From Sphingomonas populi (GTDB taxonomy: Bacteria; Pseudomonadota; Alphaproteobacteria; Sphingomonadales; Sphingomonadaceae): a stretch of 64,000 bases of DNA. The DNA lies in assembly GCF_004208535.1 (NCBI RefSeq), contig NZ_SGIS01000003.1, forward strand, positions 148,925-212,924. Direction: 5' to 3'. Numbering within the stretch: position 1 is the first letter of the stretch; each line of letters begins with the position of its first letter. The notes beneath the pieces were generated by a model that saw only the letters and a list, made by a program, of their open reading frames with translations, was not told where the DNA came from and did not search any database. Below are positions 25,524 to 34,104 of this stretch, one piece after another. Position numbers and translations under genes: made by a program.

Positions 25524-26320
25524 CAATGCATTTCCTCCCCGCCGGAGACATTGATCGCTTCCCCAGTGATATAGACGGCATCGTCCGACGCCAGCCAGGC
25601 ACAGGCCCCGGCGGTATCGCCCGGCAGGCCGGGCCGTCCGAGCGGGTTCTTCCGCTTCATATTCTCGACATAGGCGTCGACGCTGTCGAACCCGAGCAGG
25701 CGCGAGAAATAGGCGTTCTGTTCGGCGCCCAACGCAGTGGTCACATGGTTGGGGCATACCGCGTTGACGGTGATGCCGTGCGCGCCGAGTTCAATCGCAC
25801 TGGCGCGGGTCAGGCCGATCATGCCGTGTTTCGAACTCACATAGGCGGGCAGATGCGGAAAGCCCGATTTCGCCGCCTGGCTGGCGATGTTGAGGATCCG
25901 CCCGCCCCGGCCACCGGCGATCATCGCCCGCGCCGCCGCCTGGGTGCAGTAAAAGGCGCCCGACAGATTGACGCCGATCACCTTGTCCCAATCGGCCGGA
26001 TCGACGTCGAGCAGCGGCTTCATCATGAAGCCGATGCCGGCATTGTTGACGAAGATGTCCACCCCGCCGAACGCCGCGACCGTGCCCTCGACCAGCGCAG
26101 AGCAGGCGGCGGCATCGCTGACGTCGCAGGCGATCGTCGCCACCTTGGCGCCGCGTGCGCGCAATTCCTCGGCAACGCCCTCCACCTCGGCGGTGATGGC
26201 AATATCGGAAACGACGCAGTTCGCGCCCTCATCGGCAAAGCGCTGGAGGATTGCCTGACCCAGCCCCTTTTCGCGCCCCGATCCGGTGACGACGATCGTC
26301 TTACCCGCAAAGCGCGCCAT
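25523..26320 (-). CDS. Short-chain dehydrogenase/reductase
   Basis: The 265-residue classical SDR has the cofactor motif TGSGREKGLG (12-21), NNAG at 92-95, Ser147 and the catalytic Tyr160 and Lys164 (YVSSK). Asp39 after the second strand suggests an NAD preference. It should interconvert an alcohol and a ketone. The gene begins at ATG 26320, overlapping the HapK-like stop (TAATG), and ends inside the start of the PuuE-like gene. The tight coupling indicates a step in the same pathway. Confidence 0.93.
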   Translation of the reverse strand: MARFAGKTIVVTGSGREKGLGQAILQRFADEGANCVVSDIAITAEVEGVAEELRARGAKVATIACDVSDAAACSALVEGTVAAFGGVDIFVNNAGIGFMMKPLLDVDPADWDKVIGVNLSGAFYCTQAAARAMIAGGRGGRILNIASQAAKSGFPHLPAYVSSKHGMIGLTRASAIELGAHGITVNAVCPNHVTTALGAEQNAYFSRLLGFDSVDAYVENMKRKNPLGRPGLPGDTAGACAWLASDDAVYITGEAINVSGGEEMH

Positions 26321-26625
26321 TACAGATCCTCGGTCAGCAGGAACTGCGGATTATCGGCGAAGTCGCCGAACGCCGCCGCGACCTTTTGAAAGGCTTCGGT
26401 GGAAACCTGGGCGACGAACGGATCGATCCCGATAATGTCGATGATCTCGACATAGGCGTAGGGTGCCGGCACGCCCGAACCGAACAGCCCGGTTACCCGG
26501 TGCACGGTGAAGTCGGTGACCGACGACAGCGCGTTGACGCCGGGAATATCGGTGCCCTTGGCCCAGGCTTCATAGGCAGCAGGATCGACACCGGGCTTCA
26601 GGTTGAACAATACGACGATACGCAT
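26320..26625 (-). CDS. Small HapK/REDY-like ferredoxin-fold protein
   Basis: The 101-residue protein begins MRIVVLFNLKPGVDPAAYEAWAK, the pattern of dimeric alpha/beta-barrel (Dabb/EthD/REDY-like HapK) proteins. HapK-like proteins are named from prodigiosin-type clusters, and other members act in ring metabolism, but their reactions are mostly unknown. I chose ATG 26625, seven bases from GGAG. The gene lies between the amidase and the SDR in the long operon. A role as a small isomerase, oxygenase or cyclase accessory is possible; I cannot choose. Confidence 0.75.
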   Translation of the reverse strand: MRIVVLFNLKPGVDPAAYEAWAKGTDIPGVNALSSVTDFTVHRVTGLFGSGVPAPYAYVEIIDIIGIDPFVAQVSTEAFQKVAAAFGDFADNPQFLLTEDL

Positions 26626-26637
26626 GGGCACGCTCCT

Positions 26638-27930
26638 TCAGGACAACAGGATGGGGGATGGAACGAAACCGGTGTCGATCCGGCGGGCGAGGCGCAGCAG
26701 CGCGCGGTCCGCACCCGACGCGCCAATCAACTGCACCGCGACGGGCATGCCGGCCGCGTCGGTGCCGGCGGGGACGACCAGCGCGGGCAGGCCGGCGACA
26801 TTGGCCAGCGCGGTGAACATCGCCTGATTGGCGGGAGGGCGGTTCGTATGCGGAAACGCCGCCTGCGGCGCGGCGGGGGTCAGCAGCACGCCGTCTTCGC
26901 CGATCGCCGCCAGCAGCGTAGCGCGCGTGCGGGCCAGCACTGCAGCAGACCGTTCGGCGTCCGCGCGGGCGGCATAGTCTAGCAGGAAGCATAGTTCGGG
27001 CGACAGCCGGTCGCGCGGGGTATCGCCCAGATACACCTCCAGCTCCCGTGCGACGCTGACGAAACCCGCCGCCTGCACGCTACCGGGACTGTCGGACAAG
27101 GTGATCGTCTCAACCGGCAAGCCCAGCGCGGTGCACGCGCGGGCATGCGCGGTGGCGATAGCGGGTTCGCAGGGTTCAATCAGCGCAGCATCGGGCACGA
27201 ACAACCGCGTCGGGTCACAGCCCTCACCCAGCCCCGGTGCGAGGACGTCGAGCAGCACCGCCAGATCACCGATCGAACGCGCCAGCGGGCCGATCGTATC
27301 GAGCGCGCGGCCCAGCGGGACAAGTCCGTCGTCCGGCACCTGCCCGTTGCTCGGCTTCAGACCATAGATGCCGGTATAGGCCGCCGGAATGCGTACCGAT
27401 CCCATAGTGTCGGTGCCCAGAGCGACGGTGCATAGGCCCCCCGCCACCGCCGCACCGCTGCCGCCCGACGACCCGCCCGGCGTGCGACCCGTATCGTGCG
27501 GATTGGCCACCCGGCCGAAGAACGGATTGTCCGATGTCGCGCCCAACGCCGCTTCGTGCATGTTGAGCGTACCCAGCACGATCGCCCCCGCATCCCGGAG
27601 CCGCGCCACCGCAGCAGCATCGCGCCCGGCGATCACGCCGCGCCGCGCGCCCATGCCGGCGTTCCATTCCAGCCCCGCGACCGCCAGATTGGCTTTCACC
27701 GCCACCGGCACGCCTTCCAGCGCCCGTGCCGTGCCATCCCGCCAGCGCGCAGCACTTTCCGCTGCAGCCGCCTGCGCACCGGCCCGATCCAGCGCGATGA
27801 AGCTGCGCAGCGCCGGATCGATCCGTTCGATCCGCTCCAGATGGTGCGCCAGCACCGCCTGCGGGTCGGCACTGCCGGCGGCATAGGCCGCATGCAATCC
27901 CGCGATATCGATCCGGTGCCAGTCGTTCAC
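26638..27930 (-). CDS. Amidase-signature hydrolase
   Basis: The 430-residue amidase-signature enzyme has the complete Ser-cisSer-Lys triad: Lys79 in VAVKANL, Ser154 in GGSSGGSGAAVAGG and Ser178 in GTDTMGSVRIP. The 24-residue gap between the serines equals that in well-studied family members. It hydrolyses a carboxamide, releasing ammonia or an amine; GatA, allophanate and half-amide hydrolases are relatives. It starts at ATG 27930, overlapping the ligase stop. Together with the PuuE-like protein it could form a cyclic imide to half-amide to diacid sequence, which is inferred from context. Confidence 0.93.
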   Translation of the reverse strand: MNDWHRIDIAGLHAAYAAGSADPQAVLAHHLERIERIDPALRSFIALDRAGAQAAAAESAARWRDGTARALEGVPVAVKANLAVAGLEWNAGMGARRGVIAGRDAAAVARLRDAGAIVLGTLNMHEAALGATSDNPFFGRVANPHDTGRTPGGSSGGSGAAVAGGLCTVALGTDTMGSVRIPAAYTGIYGLKPSNGQVPDDGLVPLGRALDTIGPLARSIGDLAVLLDVLAPGLGEGCDPTRLFVPDAALIEPCEPAIATAHARACTALGLPVETITLSDSPGSVQAAGFVSVARELEVYLGDTPRDRLSPELCFLLDYAARADAERSAAVLARTRATLLAAIGEDGVLLTPAAPQAAFPHTNRPPANQAMFTALANVAGLPALVVPAGTDAAGMPVAVQLIGASGADRALLRLARRIDTGFVPSPILLS

Positions 27931-29303
27931 TTGCCGCGCTCGTCGATCAACCGGATCGGCTTCTGCCGCACGTCGATCTGGGTGACGGCGGCGGTCTCGC
28001 CCGGCGCCACCAATGCGATCGCCACTTCGACGCCCAGGCCCTTGCGCAGCATCGTGCCCAGATCACCCGCATCGCTGCCGCCGCGCGTCTCCAGCGTCAC
28101 CCGCATATCCTCGCGCCCGGTCGCGTCGCGGGTCAGGTGGCAGACATATTCGCCGGTCAGGTCGGCCCGGTTCTCGATCAGCACGCCGATCGCGTGCGGG
28201 AACACATTGATCCCGCGCAGCTTGACCATATTGTCGCTGCGGCCCTTGAACCCGGCGATCCGCTTGAACGCCATGCCGGTCGCATTGGTGCCGGTCAGCT
28301 CCTGCGTCACGTCATGGGTGTTAAAGCGGATGCAGGGGGCGATATCGTCCTTGAACAGGCAGGTGACGACCATGTCGCCCAGCCCGCCCGGCGCCACCGG
28401 CGCGCCACTGTCGACATCGAGCAGCTCCAGATATTGCGCGTCTTCCCAAACATACAGCCCGTCGCGTTCCGGCCCCTCTCCGGCGATCGCCCCGGTATCG
28501 CCGACACCGTACCAGTCGAACGCCTTGGCGCCGCCCCAGGCGCTTTCGATCGCGCTGCGATCATCTGAGCCGAGATGGCCGCAGATCATCTTGATGGCGA
28601 TCCGATCCGCCAGCCCCTCGGCCCGCGCCACGTCCGACAGCTTGCGGATGTAATCGACAAAGCCGACCAGCGCGGTGACGCCGAAATCGGCCATCAGCGC
28701 CACCTGGGCCGTCGATCGCGTCTCGATCCCCGTACCGGCCGACAGGAACAAGGCGTTGGTGAAGTGGGTGACGGCCTCGCGCACATAATGGCCGCCGTTG
28801 ATCATGCCATGACCATAGACCGACTGCACCACGTCGCGGTGGCCCATGCCCTGCCAGCGATACATGCGGCCGACGAGCAGGTTGGTCACCTCCCGCCCCT
28901 TCGGCCCGAACAGCAAAGGCTGGGGCCGCCCGGTGGTGCCCGACGTGGTGTGGAAGATCACCGGCGGCCGCGCCGGATCATCGGCCAGCCCGGCAAAGTC
29001 GCCGAACGGCGGATGCGCCGCCACCGATGCCATCAGGTCGCTCTTGTCGTACACCGGCAGCAGGACGATGTCCTCCAGGCTGCGGATATCGCCCGGCTCG
29101 ATCCCCTTCGCGCCCCAGAGCCGTTGATAGAAGGGGATCTGCCACCCGCGCCGCATCAGCGTGAGAAAACGCTGGTTCTGCAGCGCGAACAGTTCATCGC
29201 GGCTCATGCCGGTATAGCGCGCAACAAAGGCGTCGCCGACCGGATAGTCCGCCAGCATCTGGCGCGCGTCGAAGGATTCGAAATAGCTCGGGGGCGTCAT
29301 CAT
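27927..29303 (-). CDS. PaaK-like adenylate-forming acyl-CoA ligase
   Basis: The 458-residue ANL-superfamily protein resembles phenylacetate-CoA ligase. It has the phosphate loop TTSGTTGRPQP (119-129), YGVGDTGAIAGE in the adenylate-binding region and a C-terminal domain with GRSDNMVKLRGINVFP. It activates a carboxylic acid with ATP and CoA. The usual YG-T-E pattern is YGVGDTG here, so the acyl-site glutamate is replaced. The start at 29303 overlaps the MmgE/PrpD gene stop. It is likely the CoA-activation step that feeds the acyl-CoA dehydrogenase, crotonase and lyase enzymes of this operon. Confidence 0.9.
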   Translation of the reverse strand: MMTPPSYFESFDARQMLADYPVGDAFVARYTGMSRDELFALQNQRFLTLMRRGWQIPFYQRLWGAKGIEPGDIRSLEDIVLLPVYDKSDLMASVAAHPPFGDFAGLADDPARPPVIFHTTSGTTGRPQPLLFGPKGREVTNLLVGRMYRWQGMGHRDVVQSVYGHGMINGGHYVREAVTHFTNALFLSAGTGIETRSTAQVALMADFGVTALVGFVDYIRKLSDVARAEGLADRIAIKMICGHLGSDDRSAIESAWGGAKAFDWYGVGDTGAIAGEGPERDGLYVWEDAQYLELLDVDSGAPVAPGGLGDMVVTCLFKDDIAPCIRFNTHDVTQELTGTNATGMAFKRIAGFKGRSDNMVKLRGINVFPHAIGVLIENRADLTGEYVCHLTRDATGREDMRVTLETRGGSDAGDLGTMLRKGLGVEVAIALVAPGETAAVTQIDVRQKPIRLIDERGK

Positions 29304-30601
29304 GGCTCCGGACAGGCGAAATAGCCGAGCGGATCGGTGAAGATCCGGGGATCGGCCTGGGGGGCAAGCTCGGCGGCAAGCGCCAGCTTCGCGCGGGTTT
29401 GCGTGGGGGTCATCGACGCATCGGGATGGCCCAGCGTGTTCGGGATGGCGCGTTCGATGGTGGTGCCGTCGGTCAACGTCACCACCATCCGTTGGGGGCC
29501 AAGCGCGTTGGGATCTGCATTGCCGTCCAGCGTGATCCGAACGCGCGCGGCCAGCGCCAGCACTGAGGGATCGTCCAGGCTTTCGGGGGTGAAGCGGCGA
29601 GGATCAATCCGCCCGTCCTGCAGCATTAGCGCCGTCAGCAGCGGCAGGCACAGCCGGGCATAGCCGGGCGCCATCCCCACCACCGGCGCGCGACCGACCA
29701 GCCGGGCGATCAGCGGCGGCGCGAACAGTTCGATCGTGTCGATCCGCTTCGCATCGATCGCGCCTTCGCCCAGCAGCGTATCGATCGCGGAAAGCAGGGC
29801 ATGGCTGGCGCGCCCCGATGGCCAGGGCTTGATCGAACATTCGGCGATCCGCCACACCGATCCGGCCCGCGCGGTATAGCTGCCCAGATCGCCTTCATCG
29901 AACAGCTTGAGGTATCCGAACGGCCCCTCCAGCGCGCCGTGCGGGCCGCTCAGCCCGACCGCGACTAGGTCCACCGCAGCGATCGCGGCGCGGGCGGCAT
30001 TGGCGACCTGCAACGGCAGAGCGATCGATCCTTCGACATGCGCCTGCATCGTGCCGGCAACCTGCGCGACGGCAAGGCCGAGCACATCGTCGAACCGCTC
30101 GATGCCCTCGATCCGCGCCACCGCCAGCGCAGCGCCGACCGTGCCGGCAGTTGCCGGGCGGAAGAAACGCAACGGCGTCCGCGCGATCAGGCCCAGCCCG
30201 CTCGCTACGTCGACGCCCACGGCAAGCGCCGAGAGCGCCGCCTCAGGATCGCATCCGCCCCGCCGCCCGATCGCCGCGAGCAGCGCGGCGGTGACGGTGG
30301 ACAGCGCATGGACCACCGCCGGCTCGTGCAGCGCATCCCATTCGAGGCAATGGATCTGAAACGCGTTGACGAAGGCCGCGCCTGTCGCGGGCAGCTTCGC
30401 GGACATCCCGAGGATGCGGCAATCTTCGCCTGCGCCCCAACCCGCAGCCGCGGCGCGGACACCCTCGGCACCCGGCGCGCGCGCACCCGCTGCACCTACG
30501 GCCAGCGTATCGGCCAGCATCGCCAGCGCCGCCGCGCGGACCGGCGGCGGCAACCGGTGTTCGGCGCGGGCAAAGGCGATCAACTGGGCAGTGGCGCTCA
30601 C
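29300..30601 (-). CDS. MmgE/PrpD-family protein A
   Basis: The 433-residue protein has the all-helical MmgE/PrpD N-terminal domain (LAMLADTLAVGAAGARAPG), the conserved FQIHCLEWDALHE, and a C-terminal domain with IKPWPSGRASHALLSA. The family includes 2-methylcitrate dehydratase, cis-aconitate decarboxylase and iminodisuccinate epimerase, all acting on small di- or tricarboxylates. I use GTG 30601, overlapping the upstream stop as GTGA; earlier codons lie inside the upstream gene. It is in tandem with PrpD protein B (30598-31836), which is clearly diverged, suggesting a heteromer or two successive steps. Confidence 0.88.
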   Translation of the reverse strand: MSATAQLIAFARAEHRLPPPVRAAALAMLADTLAVGAAGARAPGAEGVRAAAAGWGAGEDCRILGMSAKLPATGAAFVNAFQIHCLEWDALHEPAVVHALSTVTAALLAAIGRRGGCDPEAALSALAVGVDVASGLGLIARTPLRFFRPATAGTVGAALAVARIEGIERFDDVLGLAVAQVAGTMQAHVEGSIALPLQVANAARAAIAAVDLVAVGLSGPHGALEGPFGYLKLFDEGDLGSYTARAGSVWRIAECSIKPWPSGRASHALLSAIDTLLGEGAIDAKRIDTIELFAPPLIARLVGRAPVVGMAPGYARLCLPLLTALMLQDGRIDPRRFTPESLDDPSVLALAARVRITLDGNADPNALGPQRMVVTLTDGTTIERAIPNTLGHPDASMTPTQTRAKLALAAELAPQADPRIFTDPLGYFACPEP

Positions 30602-31836
30602 AGCCACGCCTCCAGCCAGTCTAACAACGGCGTTGTGTCGTCGGCCTCCAGCGCAGCCGCAACGCCCGCCTCTGTGCCGGCAGCATCGATACCGCCCCAC
30701 GCCATCAGCGTGCGCGCCTTCGCCACAATATCGGCCTCCGCCATCGGCCGCTCGGGATCGCCGAAGGTGTCGGTCCGCAGCACCGATCCGGCCGCGCTCG
30801 TCACCCGCGCGCCGAAATGCTTGGGATAGGCGGCGGTCAGCGCCGGTTCCTCAAAGACCCGCACCAGCGCCCGCTCCGGCGCGAGCGCAGCAATCGCCTC
30901 CGGCTCGAAATCGGCGAGCTGCGGCACGCCCCGCGCCATCACGATCGCGATGGCATGTTGCAGCGAGAATTTGGCCTGCACCACTGATTGCGGGTCGGGC
31001 CGGTCGCAAAAGGTCAGCGCATCGCGATAGGCGGCGACGGTGATCTCGCCGGTGAGCTTGCCCTCGCGCTTCAGCGACAGCGCGGCATCGATCGCTGGAT
31101 GAGCATGGCGGCAGGCACCCCAAGGCTTGAAGCTGACCTCTTCGATCCGCCAGCCCTCGCCCAACACCATCGGGCGAGGTGCTCGGCAGGCCGCCGCGTA
31201 CAGCCCCTGCGGCCCTTCCAATATCTGGCGCGGTCCCCGCGCACCGTGGCGGGTATGATGCGCCGCCGATATCCCGGTCGCACGGGCGTGGGCAAGGTGC
31301 CATTGCTTGCCGTCCCCGGGCGCGTGCCGCATCTGCCACAGCCCGCCCGTCACTGATCCCGCCAGCCCCAGCGCGTCCGCAGTCGCGCCAGCGTCCAGAT
31401 CGAGCAAAGACGCCGCCGCCGCCGCCGCACCGAAGCTCCCCGCGGTGGCTGTGGGGTGCCAAAAAGCGTAATGATGCGCGTCCAGCGTCGCCGCCACCGC
31501 CACCATCGCCTCATAGCCGCGCACGCCGGCATCCAGGCAGGCATCCATGCTCGCACCGGCCCTGAGCGCAGCCGGCCAGATCACCGGGCCGGGATGAACG
31601 ATGCCGGTGCGATGGATGTCGTCCATTTCCAGCAAATTGCCCAGCCATGTCGCCCGCTCGATCGCACTGCCGCCCCCGCGCCGCTGCAGCGCCGCCGTAT
31701 CCGACCGGCGCGCACCGGCCACGCAGCCCAGCCAATCGAGCAGGTGCAGCCGCGCCCGCTGCCGCATCGCCAGCGGCACCGACCGGCGCAGATGCGCGGC
31801 CAGTTGCTCGGTCAGGCTGGCGGCCGGTTCAACCAT
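30598..31836 (-). CDS. MmgE/PrpD-family protein B
   Basis: The 412-residue protein has MmgE/PrpD features: HLLDWLGCVAGARRSD, NLLEMDDIHRTGIVHPGPVIWPA, FWHPTATAGSFGAAAAAA and VSFKPWGACRHAHPAIDAAL. It matches the family's canonical active-site segments more closely than protein A. The start is ATG 31836, overlapping the CaiB gene by 8 bp. Family members dehydrate, isomerise or decarboxylate small polycarboxylates. In this operon of diacid-CoA enzymes a similar role on a branched dicarboxylate is plausible. Confidence 0.88.
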   Translation of the reverse strand: MVEPAASLTEQLAAHLRRSVPLAMRQRARLHLLDWLGCVAGARRSDTAALQRRGGGSAIERATWLGNLLEMDDIHRTGIVHPGPVIWPAALRAGASMDACLDAGVRGYEAMVAVAATLDAHHYAFWHPTATAGSFGAAAAAASLLDLDAGATADALGLAGSVTGGLWQMRHAPGDGKQWHLAHARATGISAAHHTRHGARGPRQILEGPQGLYAAACRAPRPMVLGEGWRIEEVSFKPWGACRHAHPAIDAALSLKREGKLTGEITVAAYRDALTFCDRPDPQSVVQAKFSLQHAIAIVMARGVPQLADFEPEAIAALAPERALVRVFEEPALTAAYPKHFGARVTSAAGSVLRTDTFGDPERPMAEADIVAKARTLMAWGGIDAAGTEAGVAAALEADDTTPLLDWLEAWL

Positions 31837-32917
31837 GCGCGTCCAGTTCCGGCGCGGGCACGGGTGCCCAGTCGGGCTGGCTGGCAAAGCGGATCGCGGG
31901 GGCAATCTGATGGGCGCCGTCCGCCTCAACGACCAATCGCCGCTCGGCGATTTCCGGCGCCGTCATCGCCTCGCGCAGATCGAGCACCGGCGCATAGGCA
32001 ACGTCGATCGCCGCCATGAACGCCGTCCATTCGTCCTGCGTTCGCATCGCAAAGGTTTCGCGCAAGAAAGCAATTAGCGGCGCCTGTGCTTCGCCCGCCG
32101 GTGCCGCAGCCATCACGATCAGGTCTTCGCGCCCCAATGCCCCCAGCAACGCCGCAGCGAATTTCGGCTCGCGTCCAGCCAGCGCGACATGGCGCCCATC
32201 GCTGGTCGCATAGACGTTGTAAAACGCCGCCCCGCCCAACGAGCGCTGGCTGGCCGAGCGCGGCGCGTCCCCGCCATGGATCGCGTCGCCCACCACATGC
32301 GCGCACCACGGCAGCAGCGCGTCGAACATCGCAACATCAATATGATCGCCCCGTCCGCTCTTCTCGCGCCCGATCAGCGCCATCAGCACCGCCGACAGGC
32401 CGGTCAGCCCCGCCGCCATATCGGTCGACGGCACCCCCGGCACCACCGGCGCCCCATCCGGCCCGTCGTTCAGCGACAGGAACCCGGCGAGCGCCTGCAC
32501 CGCCATATCATGCGCCGGGTGATGCGCCCGCGCGCCGCTCTGGCCAAAGGCGGAGATCGAGCAATAGACGATCTGCGGATTGCGCGCCGCCACCGCCGCA
32601 TAGCCAAAGCCCAGCCGCTGCATCACGCCGGGGCGGAACCCCTCGACGAACACATCCGCATCGTCGATCAGCGCCCATAAAGCCTCGCGCCCGGCATCGC
32701 TTTTCAGGTCGAGCGCCACGCTCTGCTTCCCGCGATTGGTGTTGCGGAACCAGATCGACTGGCCGCCCTCGAACGGCTCCAGCCCGCGCGCCGGATCGCC
32801 CGCCAGCGGCTCGACCTTGATCACCTCCGCCCCCTGATCGGCGAGCATCAGCGTCAGCATCGGCCCCGGCAGGAACTGCGACAGATCGACGACGCGAAGA
32901 CCCTCAAGCTTGCCCAT
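31829..32917 (-). CDS. CaiB/BaiF-family CoA-transferase 1
   Basis: The 362-residue class III CoA-transferase has the N-terminal GLRVVDLSQFLPGPMLTLMLADQGAEVIKVE segment, the catalytic Asp137 in HPAHDMAVQALAG, and ERLGFGY-type surroundings. It moves CoA between two carboxylic acids through Asp-anhydride and thioester intermediates; some relatives are racemases. It overlaps the second transferase gene at its start (TGATG). Adjacent unlike CaiB pairs occur in succinyl-CoA:citramalate or mesaconate CoA-transferases, which fits the MaoC and CitE genes upstream. Confidence 0.93.
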   Translation of the reverse strand: MGKLEGLRVVDLSQFLPGPMLTLMLADQGAEVIKVEPLAGDPARGLEPFEGGQSIWFRNTNRGKQSVALDLKSDAGREALWALIDDADVFVEGFRPGVMQRLGFGYAAVAARNPQIVYCSISAFGQSGARAHHPAHDMAVQALAGFLSLNDGPDGAPVVPGVPSTDMAAGLTGLSAVLMALIGREKSGRGDHIDVAMFDALLPWCAHVVGDAIHGGDAPRSASQRSLGGAAFYNVYATSDGRHVALAGREPKFAAALLGALGREDLIVMAAAPAGEAQAPLIAFLRETFAMRTQDEWTAFMAAIDVAYAPVLDLREAMTAPEIAERRLVVEADGAHQIAPAIRFASQPDWAPVPAPELDAHG

Positions 32918-34104
32918 CAGAGCACGGCCCCGGCGCGCAAGGACGCGATCTCCGCCGCATCGTAGCCCGCTTCGGCCAGCACCGCATCGGTGTCCCCGCC
33001 GAGCAGCGGCGCAGCGCGTGCGGGCAGCCGATCGCCGTCCAGCCGGATCGGATTGGCGAGCACGCGCAGATCCGCGCGATCGGCATGCGCCACCGTGTCG
33101 ATCATCGCGGTTTCGGCCAAGAACGGGTTATCGAGAGCCCCTGCCAGATCATAGACCGGCGCCACCGGCACCGCCCCCCCCAGCCGATCGACCCACTCCG
33201 CCACGGTAGCGGTCTCGAACCGCGCCTCCAGCAGCTCGGTCAGCACCTCCCGGTTCGCCAGCCGTGCCTTGGGGCTGGCGAAGCGCGGGTCTTCAGCCAG
33301 TTCCGCGCACCCCATCGTCTCGATCAGCCGCAGCCAGAATTTCGGCATCTGCGCCATCACGAACAGCCAGCCGTCGCTCGCCCGGAACAACTGGCTCGGC
33401 ACCACCGAAGGATGCGCCGATCGTGGCGCCCGCCCGGTCACATCGCCTTCGTTCAGATACCAGGTCGCCGGATAGCTGGTCTGGTGAATCGCGGTGGAGA
33501 GCAGGTCGACATCCACGTCACGCCCCTCGCCGGTCTTCGTCGCATCCAGCAACGCCGCCAGCAGGCCGACACACATCATGCTGCCGGTCATGAAATCGAC
33601 CATCGACAGGCCAAAGCGCACCGGCGGCCCGTCCGGCTCGCCGGTCATCGACAGATAGCCCGCCTCGGCCTGCATCAGATAATCATAGCCGGGCCATTTG
33701 GCGCGGCTGTTGTCGCGTCCATAGGCAGACAGATGCGCGCACACGATCGCCGGGTTCGCCGCCGCCAGCCTGGCATAGGTCAGCCCCAGCCGTTCGGGCA
33801 GGTCGCCGCGCAGATTGTTGGCGACGGCATCTGCCCCCGCCGCCAGCCGGTGCAGCACCGCCTGCCCCTCTGCACAATCAATGTCGAGCGTCAGCGACCG
33901 CTTGTTGAGGTTGAAGGTCTGGAAGAACAGGCTTTCCTTCTCGCGCAGGAAATGCGGCCCCACCGAACGCGCGGTATCGCCCGCGCCCGGCGTTTCGATC
34001 TTGATTACCTCCGCACCCAATTGGGCGAGCAGCATCGTGCCGTACGGCCCGGCGCCATATTGCTCGACCGAAAGGATCCGGACCCCGGCAAGCGGCAGGC
34101 GCAT
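32917..34104 (-). CDS. CaiB/BaiF-family CoA-transferase 2
   Basis: The 395-residue class III CoA-transferase has GVRILSVEQYGAGPYGTMLLAQLGAEVIKIE, NLNKRSLTLDI, and catalytic Asp141 in GYDYLMQAEAG. It starts at ATG 34104, overlapping the acyl-CoA dehydrogenase stop, and ends inside the start of CoA-transferase 1. The two transferases are only distantly similar, so they are either two subunits of one enzyme or act on different acids. Neighbours suggest a dicarboxylic acid such as citramalate, mesaconate, itaconate or methylsuccinate as acceptor, which is inference. Confidence 0.93.
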   Translation of the reverse strand: MRLPLAGVRILSVEQYGAGPYGTMLLAQLGAEVIKIETPGAGDTARSVGPHFLREKESLFFQTFNLNKRSLTLDIDCAEGQAVLHRLAAGADAVANNLRGDLPERLGLTYARLAAANPAIVCAHLSAYGRDNSRAKWPGYDYLMQAEAGYLSMTGEPDGPPVRFGLSMVDFMTGSMMCVGLLAALLDATKTGEGRDVDVDLLSTAIHQTSYPATWYLNEGDVTGRAPRSAHPSVVPSQLFRASDGWLFVMAQMPKFWLRLIETMGCAELAEDPRFASPKARLANREVLTELLEARFETATVAEWVDRLGGAVPVAPVYDLAGALDNPFLAETAMIDTVAHADRADLRVLANPIRLDGDRLPARAAPLLGGDTDAVLAEAGYDAAEIASLRAGAVL

